Positions 25,192-32,644 of a DNA stretch of 60,338 bases are shown in pieces. The translations under genes and the position numbers were made by a program. The first letter of the stretch is position 1; every line of letters begins with the position of its first letter. The notes below the pieces were generated by a model. That model saw nothing but the letters and a program-made list of their open reading frames with translations. It did not search any database and was not told where the DNA came from. The DNA comes from Candidatus Aminicenantota bacterium (lineage in GTDB: Bacteria > Acidobacteriota > Aminicenantia > Aminicenantales > Aminicenantaceae): NCBI GenBank assembly GCA_021162615.1, contig JAGGYH010000130.1:1-60338 (forward strand), read 5' to 3'.

Positions 25192-27126
25192 ATGCTTAAA
25201 TCAATGCGAAAAAACTTGAAATCCTTGGCACCCGCGCTTTGGCTGGTCATCTTTGCTTTTATCCTATCCATATTCTTTGTATGGGGCAAAGGAGGCGGAT
25301 CAGGAGAATCAAGGGATAAAAACGTTGTAGCCTATGTAGGAAAAGAAAAAATTTCCGTTGACATATATATAAATAGTCTCAGAACAAAAATCGAATCGCT
25401 CAAAGAGCAGTTCAAAGAGCTTGATGCCAACTTTATACAGCAATTGAATATACCACAGCAGGCCTTAGAAGAGACCATAAGGCAAGAACTTATTCTTCAA
25501 ACAGCCCGCCGTATCGGTGTCAAGGCTGCAGATTCTGAAATAAGAAACAGGGTGCTGAGTTATCCCGTATTCCAGAAAGACGGAAAATTTATCGGATTCG
25601 ATGAATATAAAAAAATACTTGAATGGAACCGGACGACTGTCAGTGAATTCGAAGATATCATCTCTAAAGAAATAATGACGACAAAAGCCATCCAGATTTT
25701 AACCTCAGGGGTTTCTGTAACGAGAGATGAAGTGTGGGAAAATTTCAAGAAAACCAATGAGTCTGCGGAACTAGAATATATTTATATCCCTTCTGACAAA
25801 ATGGAACTCAGCGAACAGCCCACAAAAGAAGCTTTATTAGACTATTTCGGTAAAAACAAAGATAAATATGAAATACCGGAAAAAAGAACAGCGGAATATG
25901 TGTTTCTTAATAAAGAGGACCTTAAAGGACAAATAGACATCAAGGATCCAGATGTACAGAAATACTATGAAAGCAATAAAAGTCATTTTGAAGAACCTGA
26001 GAAAAGAAGAGTTCAGCGGATATTTCTCCCCTTTGGAGATAATGAAAAAAAAGATATCCTCGAACAATCAAATGAAATCAAAAAACAACTGGATAAGGGC
26101 GAAGATTTTGGAAAATTAGCCCTAGAGTTTTCAAAAGATGACCAGGCTTCAAACAACGGAGACTGGGGTTATTTTGAATGGAAACAGCTTCCTCTTGAAG
26201 AACAGGATACCATCCAAGAACTGGCCGAAAAACAAATTTCGGATCCCATTGAACTCGAAGACGGCGTATCCATCATAAGGGTTTCGGAAATCCTGCCGTC
26301 CGTCCAGCTCCCATTAGAAGACGTAAGAGAACGGATAGAGACCATTCTCAGGGATAATAAAGCGGAGGAAATGATAGAAACGAGAATCGCTCAGCTGGAA
26401 AAACTAGCTTTAAAAGAGAAGAGCCTTGATGTTGCCGCTCAAAAGCTCGGTTATAAAATAAAAAATACAGGGCCTCTTGAACTAGGAGAAGGCATAGATG
26501 AGATCGACCCGTCAGGCTCCTTAAGTCATATGCTTTTTAATATGGAAGAAAAAGAAATCTCCTCACCACTAATCACTTATAAAGGAAAGGGGATTTCACA
26601 ACTTATAAAGATAGAGCCTCCCAGACCGGCAGCTTTTGAGGAAGTGGAAGAAAAAGTGAAAAATGATTTTATCAATGAAAAAAAAGAACAGAAAGCGTTT
26701 GAAAGAGCCTCCCGCATTAAAAACAGTTCCAATGGCTCAGACCTGAAGGATCTAGCTGAAAGCGATGACATTGAATATAAAAGTGCCCAGAATCACAAAA
26801 GAGAACAGTACCTCAGCCTTATAGGAGAAAACTCAGAAATAGACAGGATTGCCTTTTCTCTCCCTTTAACGGAACTGAGTGACCCTATAAAAGTAAAGGG
26901 AGGAGCTGTTCTTCTGCGTGTCCTTGAAAGAAAAGAAGTAACAAAAGAAGAATTCGATGAAAATTTCATACAGGCGCGCAACGAACTCTTAAATACAAAA
27001 CAGAATAAGCTCTTTCAGTCCATGTACATAAAGATGAGAGAGAAAATCGGTGTTAAAATAAACTATGACCTCTATACTCGTGTTAATTCTGAGATTTTGT
27101 CCAGGTATCAGAGTGAAAATGATTAA
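25192..27126 (+). CDS. Membrane-anchored SurA/PpiD-like peptidyl-prolyl isomerase
   Basis: A 644-residue periplasmic folding factor. A short cytoplasmic N-terminus and one membrane helix (about 15-34, LAPALWLVIFAFILSIFFVWG) are followed by a SurA_N/PpiD-type helical chaperone domain (about 45-220). A parvulin-type PPIase domain comes next (about 265-370, RRVQRIFLPF...GDWGYFEWKQLPLE...), then a second, degenerate rotamase-like segment (about 430-600). Architecture and length match PpiD. It probably assists outer-membrane or exported protein folding. It converges on the acyltransferase-like gene with a 28-bp gap in which I see no strong terminator. Confidence 0.9.
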   Translation: MLKSMRKNLKSLAPALWLVIFAFILSIFFVWGKGGGSGESRDKNVVAYVGKEKISVDIYINSLRTKIESLKEQFKELDANFIQQLNIPQQALEETIRQELILQTARRIGVKAADSEIRNRVLSYPVFQKDGKFIGFDEYKKILEWNRTTVSEFEDIISKEIMTTKAIQILTSGVSVTRDEVWENFKKTNESAELEYIYIPSDKMELSEQPTKEALLDYFGKNKDKYEIPEKRTAEYVFLNKEDLKGQIDIKDPDVQKYYESNKSHFEEPEKRRVQRIFLPFGDNEKKDILEQSNEIKKQLDKGEDFGKLALEFSKDDQASNNGDWGYFEWKQLPLEEQDTIQELAEKQISDPIELEDGVSIIRVSEILPSVQLPLEDVRERIETILRDNKAEEMIETRIAQLEKLALKEKSLDVAAQKLGYKIKNTGPLELGEGIDEIDPSGSLSHMLFNMEEKEISSPLITYKGKGISQLIKIEPPRPAAFEEVEEKVKNDFINEKKEQKAFERASRIKNSSNGSDLKDLAESDDIEYKSAQNHKREQYLSLIGENSEIDRIAFSLPLTELSDPIKVKGGAVLLRVLERKEVTKEEFDENFIQARNELLNTKQNKLFQSMYIKMREKIGVKINYDLYTRVNSEILSRYQSEND

Positions 27127-27154
27127 CGCGTAAGGAAGACTCCAGGAAGAGGCG

Positions 27155-27991
27155 TCATAAGCGTACAAGCTCCAGCAATAAGGACTCTACTTGTGCTTCC
27201 ATCGCTTTTTTAAATCTTTCAATGGTTTGTGTGAATTCATCTTCAATATAATCCAGGATATTCATAGGTTTTCCGATACTCACTCTAATTTTTCCTGGAG
27301 TTAAAAAAGGCTTTTGAGTGCCTAATATGGCAACAGGCGTAACCGGTATTACGAGTCCATCCTTCTTATAAAGATTATAGCAGATTATTGAAGGGCCTCT
27401 TTTAAACATACTGATAAAGGGATTAGATGTGTCTTCTTTGACCAATCCCTTCCCTTGAAGAAGCACAATGGCTCTTTTCTTTTTCAAATTTTGTTCACAC
27501 TTTCCTACAGCTGTCCTCTTTTTCCCGGATAAATCCACAGGGATTGTCCCTACTTTAGAAATATTGTTCGATATGTAATACACGAGCGGAATCTTCACAG
27601 GCCCTGAAAGGAAATCAAGCAACTCTCCAAATTTCTTAAGATTGTGCCTTAGATAATTCCTGACCAGACGGTTGAGGTCATTTTTATTAAAAATCATCTT
27701 GTTTGCTGTGAAAATGATAGGACGCGGTGCTATTTTAAACAGGACCGCTATATCTTTAAAGCTTCCTACATGATTCCCTACTATGATATTCGGCCCTGAT
27801 TTAATAAAATTTTCTTTTCCTTTTAGGATAATTCTTTTGCCGAAAAGAGAGATATCAGTCAGGGTTCTTATGACCGGCCAGAATCTTTTAAACTCAAATT
27901 CGAAATCCATTTTACATAATATCCTCATTAACAAACCATTACGAGACCCGTTTCTTTCCTGTATTTTCACTTTCCTGGCTGCAATTTTCAA
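27155..27991 (-). CDS. Divergent PlsC-like acyltransferase family protein
   Basis: A 278-residue protein related to 1-acylglycerol-3-phosphate acyltransferases by overall pattern: IIVGNHVGSFKDIAVLF for block I and LVIPVTPVAILGTQKPFLTPGKIRVSIGKPM for block IV. However, block I reads H-x5-D instead of the catalytic H-x4-D, and block III has LLQGKGLVKED where EGTR is expected, so the phosphate-binding Glu/Arg are missing. It may be inactive or have another acceptor. The first start (TTG) lacks a ribosome-binding site; an ATG at 27928 is an alternative. It is divergent from iadA. Confidence 0.7.
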   Translation of the reverse strand: MKIAARKVKIQERNGSRNGLLMRILCKMDFEFEFKRFWPVIRTLTDISLFGKRIILKGKENFIKSGPNIIVGNHVGSFKDIAVLFKIAPRPIIFTANKMIFNKNDLNRLVRNYLRHNLKKFGELLDFLSGPVKIPLVYYISNNISKVGTIPVDLSGKKRTAVGKCEQNLKKKRAIVLLQGKGLVKEDTSNPFISMFKRGPSIICYNLYKKDGLVIPVTPVAILGTQKPFLTPGKIRVSIGKPMNILDYIEDEFTQTIERFKKAMEAQVESLLLELVRL

Positions 27992-28017
27992 GGAAATATT
28001 TATATTTTCTCATTATC

Positions 28018-28046
28018 TTGAAAATTTCCAACATCCATGGTAACTT
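28018..28046 (+). promoter_or_regulatory. Probable promoter of iadA-nhaC
   Basis: TTGAAA (28018-28023), 17-bp spacer, TAACTT (28041-28046). A competing sigma-54-like site (TGGC at 28067-28070, GC at 28080-28081) lies just downstream; see findings. Confidence 0.4.
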
Positions 28047-28102
28047 AAAATCCAATTTCTTCCGCCTGGCAGGTATACGGCTTTTGTGAAAAGGAGATTA
28101 AA

Positions 28103-29275
28103 ATGATCACCTTATTAAAAGGAGGGCAAATCTATGCCCCATCTCCTCTGGGGAAAAAAGACATCCTCATTGCAGGAAAGCAGATTGATTCCATAGCAGA
28201 ACCAGGTACAATCCATCTTCAGGGAATTCCTTTTGAAGAAATCGATGTATCTGGAAAAATTATAACACCTGGATTTATAGACAGTCATGTCCATATCCTC
28301 GGAGGAGGAGGAGAAGGCGGTCCTGCTACGAGAACACCAGAAATCAAAGTCGAGGATATAATCGCCAGCGGTGTTACAACGGTCATAGGATGTCTCGGGA
28401 CCGATAGTGTGACCCGGCATATGGAGTCACTCTATGCCAAAGCAAAAGGTCTTGAAGCTGAAGGCATCTCTACATATATATTTTCCGGTTCCTATGAAAT
28501 ACCAACCATGAGCCTTACCGGCAGCATAAGGCGGGACCTTGTCCTCATAGACAAGGTCATAGGTGCCGGTGAAGTCGCCATCTCCGACCACCGCTCATCA
28601 CAGCCTTCTTTTAGAGATTTCTGCCGGCTTGCTGCTGAGTGCCGCGTAGGAGGTATGCTTGGAGGAAAAGCAGGGATCCTGCACTGTCACGTAGGAGACG
28701 GCGAACAAAAATTGGAGATGATCTCCCGCCTCATCAATGAAACGGAGATCCCCCCAAGTCAAATAATCCCCACTCACTGCAACAGAAATCCTGATCTTTT
28801 GGAAGAAGCCATTACTTTTAATAAAAGAGGTGGAACTATTGACTTTACTGCGGGAGCAGACTCAGATAACGGAAAAGGAGGCCTTATCAGCATAAGTGAG
28901 GCTATCAGTAAATGTATAGAAAAAAAGGCCTGTCTCGACCATATCACCGTAAGCTCCGACGGCAATGGGAGCATGCCTGTTTTTGATGAGAAGGGAAACC
29001 TCATAGGTCTTACTGTTGCCGATCAAAAAAACCTTCTATCTCACTTCCGCTGCCTGATCGACAGGAATATATTAGAAATAGACAAGGCACTAAAGATATT
29101 CACCCTCAACCCAGCATGCTGTTATGCGCTTAGAAACAAAGGGGAAATATCGCCCGGTAATGACGCGGATATCAATATTTTTGATTCCCGGTTCAGTCTG
29201 ATCCACGCATTTTCAATGGGAAAGAAAGTGATGGAAAATAAAAAATTGCTCATTAAAGGGACTTTTTCACAATAA
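28103..29275 (+). CDS. iadA: Isoaspartyl dipeptidase (beta-aspartyl peptidase)
   Basis: A binuclear zinc amidohydrolase that hydrolyses isoaspartyl dipeptides formed from damaged Asn/Asp. The 390-residue protein has the metal-binding HxH in GFIDSHVHILGGGGEGG, later metal His residues in GILHCHVGDG and IPTHCNRN, and the catalytic Asp in SSDGNGSMP, matching the IadA family closely. AAGGAG precedes the ATG. It forms an operon with the NhaC-type antiporter 44 bp downstream, a pairing that fits a peptide or amino-acid catabolic function. Confidence 0.94.
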   Translation: MITLLKGGQIYAPSPLGKKDILIAGKQIDSIAEPGTIHLQGIPFEEIDVSGKIITPGFIDSHVHILGGGGEGGPATRTPEIKVEDIIASGVTTVIGCLGTDSVTRHMESLYAKAKGLEAEGISTYIFSGSYEIPTMSLTGSIRRDLVLIDKVIGAGEVAISDHRSSQPSFRDFCRLAAECRVGGMLGGKAGILHCHVGDGEQKLEMISRLINETEIPPSQIIPTHCNRNPDLLEEAITFNKRGGTIDFTAGADSDNGKGGLISISEAISKCIEKKACLDHITVSSDGNGSMPVFDEKGNLIGLTVADQKNLLSHFRCLIDRNILEIDKALKIFTLNPACCYALRNKGEISPGNDADINIFDSRFSLIHAFSMGKKVMENKKLLIKGTFSQ

Positions 29276-29319
29276 AATATAATAAGGCCCTTTAATTCTA
29301 AAGAAAAGAGAACAAAGCA

Positions 29320-30747
29320 ATGAACAATCAACCAGAAAAAAATCAAAAGGCCCCGAATAAGCCCGGATTTTATACGGCTCTCATACCATTGATAACCATG
29401 GGACTTCTGCTTGGTGTGGGTTATGGTGTTTATCAAATCAGACCTCAAGTGCTGTTGGTCGCAGCTGCCTTCATAACAGGATGCCTTGGATTCATTCTTA
29501 AATTTAAATGGAGTGACATGGAAAAAGGCATTGTCAACAGCATACATAAGGCAATGCCTGCCATCCTCATCATGCTCTGTGTGGGAATCCTGATAGGGTC
29601 GTGGATAGCATCAGGTACGATTCCGATGGTCATATATTACGGGCTTAAACTCATATCCCCCCAATTCTTTCTTGTTACAGCCTGTTTTATCTGCTCCCTG
29701 ACATCTCTCGCCACAGGAACATCATGGGGAACCATAGGAACGCTTGGGGTTGCGTTCATAGGGATAGCCATGGGTCTTGGGATCCCTCTCGGACAGGCAG
29801 CCGGAGCCATCGTGGCAGGTGCCTATTTCGGAGACAAAATGTCTCCCTTTTCAGATGTAACAAACCTGGCACCGGTCGCAGCAGGCTCAAACCTTTTCGA
29901 TCACATAAAACATATGCTGTGGTCAGCGACACCGGCCTGGCTGCTCGGCCTTTTTATATATTTCCTCATAGGTCTCAGGTACAGTACCAAGGAAGTCGAG
30001 TCAGAAAGCATGAAAATAATCACACATACTTTAAAGGAAAACTTTAACTTTAATGTCCTTCTTCTGCTCCCCATGGTCGTTGTCTTCTACTTTGCGGCAA
30101 CCAAAAAACCGACCATACCGGGCATGCTTATTTCTTCCTTTATCGCCGGCATTCTTGCCCTTGCTTTTCAAGGAGTATCCATTCAAGAATTTGCATCCGC
30201 TATAAATACAGGTTACAAATCCAATACCGGTGTCCCACAGGTTGACCAGCTTATATCCAGAGGAGGCCTGATGAGTATGATGGAAACCCAGTTGGTTGCT
30301 TTTACCGCTTTCAGTTTCGGAGGGATAATGCAGTCAACGGGAATGCTCTCTGTTATACTGGATAAGGTCATGAAATTCACACGTAAAGTCTCCAGCCTTG
30401 TCATAACAACCATATCGGCCTGTATTGTCACGGCACTGATCACTGGAAGTTCTTATCTTTCCATGATTATTCCTGAAGAACTGCTGGCCCCCATTTACAA
30501 AAAGAAAAACATTGCCGCAAAAAACCTTTCAAGGATAGCTGAAGAAAGCGGTGCCATCATAGTTCCCTTGATACCCTGGAGCATGGCAGGTGTTTATATA
30601 ACAGGGACCATAGGCGTTTCAACATTTTCCTATCTTCCTTGGGCATTCATGAATTACATTTCTGTAGCTTTCTTAGCGGTGTTTGGATTCACGGGATTCA
30701 CAATGGCCTCAAAAAAAAGAGAAGACGAAACTCAAATAGGAAGCTGA
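29320..30747 (+). CDS. NhaC-family Na+/H+ antiporter or Na+-coupled transporter
   Basis: A 475-residue membrane protein with about 11-12 hydrophobic helices. Family features include TSLATGTSWGTIGTLGVAFIGIAMGLG, AGAIVAGAYFGDKMSPFSDVTNLAPVAAG and SSYLSMIIPEELLAPIYKKKNIAAKNLSR, the well-conserved NhaC core where Asp/Ser residues bind the cation. It is encoded downstream of iadA. NhaC homologues next to peptidase genes can act as malate/lactate or amino-acid antiporters, so transport of the dipeptidase substrates or products is possible. Converges on the Zn-ribbon gene with a 12-bp gap. Confidence 0.9.
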   Translation: MNNQPEKNQKAPNKPGFYTALIPLITMGLLLGVGYGVYQIRPQVLLVAAAFITGCLGFILKFKWSDMEKGIVNSIHKAMPAILIMLCVGILIGSWIASGTIPMVIYYGLKLISPQFFLVTACFICSLTSLATGTSWGTIGTLGVAFIGIAMGLGIPLGQAAGAIVAGAYFGDKMSPFSDVTNLAPVAAGSNLFDHIKHMLWSATPAWLLGLFIYFLIGLRYSTKEVESESMKIITHTLKENFNFNVLLLLPMVVVFYFAATKKPTIPGMLISSFIAGILALAFQGVSIQEFASAINTGYKSNTGVPQVDQLISRGGLMSMMETQLVAFTAFSFGGIMQSTGMLSVILDKVMKFTRKVSSLVITTISACIVTALITGSSYLSMIIPEELLAPIYKKKNIAAKNLSRIAEESGAIIVPLIPWSMAGVYITGTIGVSTFSYLPWAFMNYISVAFLAVFGFTGFTMASKKREDETQIGS

Positions 30748-30759
30748 ATCCAACCCCCT

Positions 30760-31050
30760 TTAATCCTTACCATCCAGTTTTTTCAAACGTTTCAATGCTT
30801 CCTTATATTTTTTTTGAGCTTCTTTTTGTCTTTCCCTTGCTAACTCCGCTGTAGACTCAAATCTTGCTTCGAAGCCAGCTTTTCTCTTCCTCTCCTTTAA
30901 AAGAAGCTCATCCAGGCTTCCCTTTTTTTTCTTCTTCCTATCAAATCTAATGACTTCCTTATTAGTGGAATCTATCCATAATAGGGATCCGCAGCAGGGG
31001 CATTCCGCTTTGAACACGATCGAATCCTTTTTATCGTTCTTTTTATTCAT
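30760..31050 (-). CDS. Small zinc-ribbon-like, coiled-coil protein of unknown function
   Basis: A protein of 96 residues from the ATG at 31050; an upstream ATG at 31083 would add 11 residues. The N-terminal part has FKAECPCCGSLLWIDS, half of a zinc ribbon (CPCC) followed by a beta hairpin. The rest is a highly charged helix with KKKKKGSLDELLLKERKRKAG and an AELARERQKEAQKKYKEALKRLKKL coiled coil. The single CxxC-like pair would need a partner subunit or a second pair to bind zinc. It is small, basic and between two unrelated convergent or tandem genes. I do not recognise a named family. Confidence 0.7.
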   Translation of the reverse strand: MNKKNDKKDSIVFKAECPCCGSLLWIDSTNKEVIRFDRKKKKKGSLDELLLKERKRKAGFEARFESTAELARERQKEAQKKYKEALKRLKKLDGKD

Positions 31051-31096
31051 TTTGATAAAATCTATCAAAAATTTGAAAATCATTCAAGTCAAATCC

Positions 31097-31134
31097 CCTG
31101 GATTATTTACGAGATGAAGCGGCTGGGAATCAAA
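31097..31134 (+). repeat. Truncated left end of the dispersed repeat (copy E)
   Basis: CCTGGATTATTTACGAG at 31097-31113 matches the left terminus of copies B, D and F, and ATGAAATTCA at 31134-31143 resembles the interior of copy D. No right end or target duplication is visible, so it looks like a decayed remnant in the 66-bp space before the sigma-54 regulator stop codon. Confidence 0.5.
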
Positions 31135-31149
31135 TGAAATTCATGCGGA

Positions 31150-32142
31150 TTAAGGCATCTCAATCCGGTGTTTTTTGATGAGTTTAAAAAGGCCCTGGCG
31201 GCTTAATCCGATTTTTTCAGCCGTCTGGGTCTGATTATAATTAAAGCGAGCCAAGGCCTGGTTTAAGTACTTTCTTTCGAAATCTGCTCTAGCGGCAAAA
31301 AAACCATAGGAAATCGGACTTGCCTTTTTTATCCCGGAACGTATCTTCCGGGAAAGGTCTTTCTCAGAAATGACATCAGAGTCCTGACCTAAAACCATAC
31401 ATCTCAGCACTTCATTCCTGAGTTCCCTCACATTTCCAGGCCAGGAATAGTGTAAAAGAAAATCCAAGGCTTCGGAAGAAAACCGGAGCTTTTTTAAATT
31501 CATTTCCTTGTTGAATTTCTGCGTGAAATATTCCAGGAGGCATAAAATATCACATCCCCTGTCTTTTAACGGCGGGAGTTTGATAGAAATGATTTTAAGC
31601 CGGTAATACAGATCCTCACGGAATCTTTCCTTTTCAACCTCTTTTTCTATATCCTTATTGGTCGCGCTTATGACTTTTATATCGACAGGGCGCGGTCTGT
31701 TCTCGCCGATTCTCCGGAGCTCTTTTTCCTGAAGAACACGTAAAAGTTTAGATTGAAGCATAGGAGATAAATCACATATCTCATCAAGAAACAGAATCCC
31801 TTTGTCCGCTTCTTCTATAAGCCCCTGTTTATCTCTTAAAGCCCCTGTGAAAGATCCCCTTCTATATCCAAACAACTCACTCTCCAAAAGATTTTCAGGA
31901 ATAGCCCCGCAGTTTAAAGCAACAAAATTTTCTTTTCTTCTTGTCCCCATCAAATGGATATTCCTTGCTACCAGTTCTTTTCCTGTTCCGCTCTCTCCGC
32001 TTATAAAAACAGGAGCATTTATGTCCTTTACCTTATGAATGAATCGATAGACTTTTTGCATGGAAAGGCTTTTTCCCACAATCTGAAAATCTTCAGAAAA
32101 CGCTTCCATTCCCTCTCTTGGAATGCTTTCTGTATGAATCAT
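31150..32142 (-). CDS. Stand-alone sigma-54-dependent transcriptional activator (no receiver domain)
   Basis: A 330-residue enhancer-binding protein of PspF-like architecture: only about 20 residues precede the AAA+ domain (about 20-245), which has Walker A GESGTGKE, a sigma-54 loop reading GSFTGA (GAFTGA in most members), and YSWPGNVREL. The C-terminal Fis-type helix-turn-helix is NQTQTAEKIGLSRQGLFKLIKKH. With no sensory domain, its activity must be set by a partner protein or be constitutive. Ala-to-Ser in the loop occurs naturally in some activators. It is separated from the upstream TPR gene by a decayed inverted-repeat element. Confidence 0.92.
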   Translation of the reverse strand: MIHTESIPREGMEAFSEDFQIVGKSLSMQKVYRFIHKVKDINAPVFISGESGTGKELVARNIHLMGTRRKENFVALNCGAIPENLLESELFGYRRGSFTGALRDKQGLIEEADKGILFLDEICDLSPMLQSKLLRVLQEKELRRIGENRPRPVDIKVISATNKDIEKEVEKERFREDLYYRLKIISIKLPPLKDRGCDILCLLEYFTQKFNKEMNLKKLRFSSEALDFLLHYSWPGNVRELRNEVLRCMVLGQDSDVISEKDLSRKIRSGIKKASPISYGFFAARADFERKYLNQALARFNYNQTQTAEKIGLSRQGLFKLIKKHRIEMP

Positions 32143-32253
32143 ACCCGTCCGCTCTAATTTAGATAACGAAAATAGATGTACATTTTCTCACTCCTGATTT
32201 TTTCTGCGGGCACAAACGGAATAAAAAAGTGTAAAAAAGTGTAAAAAGTGGGA

Positions 32254-32636
32254 CGGGCCCAGCTATTTGCTTTATTTTCAATGATATAGCATATGATTTC
32301 CACAGATATTACTCCCTTATACGAGATTTTTATAGGTAAAAATCATCTTCATGCCACGATCAAAACGTTCTTATGTCAGGATATGTATAAAAGATCGGAA
32401 CAAGGAAACATATAAACCGACGTTATCGCAGCTGGGAGTTTGCAGAAAGATCCAAACAAGATTTAGGTCTAAAAGCTCAGCATAAAATGATTAAGATTAC
32501 AGGAGCAAACCAGAATAGTTATCAGGTTGAAGAGAGTAAAATTTTGTTTTTGGCCTCAAAAAGTTATCATGCTAAGGGAGAGGTTATGTGGAAATCTGAG
32601 CTAACTATATGAAAATAGGGCAAATAGCTGGGCCCG
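32254..32636. mobile_element. Degenerate terminal-inverted-repeat element (383 bp)
   Basis: Near-perfect inverted ends: CGGGCCCAGCTATTTGC followed by YYTATTTTCA on the left (from 32254), and the reverse complement on the right (ending 32636). They match over about 27 positions with two differences. The interior is non-coding except for a 73-codon open fragment ending at the right terminus. No clear target duplication is visible. This accounts for most of the 500-bp gap between the sigma-54 activator and the TPR gene. Just left of it, 32226-32250 holds three tandem AAAAAGTGT-like units. Confidence 0.6.
32391..32612 (+). pseudogene. Remnant coding fragment inside the inverted-repeat element
   Basis: A frame open from 32391 to a TGA at 32612 (73 codons) reads like real protein (RRYRSWEFAERSKQDLGLKA, later SKILFLASKSYHAKGEVMW), but it has no start codon until about codon 32. 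It is preceded in frame by TAA. The stop falls at the inner edge of the right inverted repeat, as expected for the C-terminus of a lost element protein. An overlapping frame from the ATG near 32351 may be the upstream part after a frameshift. I cannot assign a family. Confidence 0.35.
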
Positions 32637-32644
32637 ACCGCACG

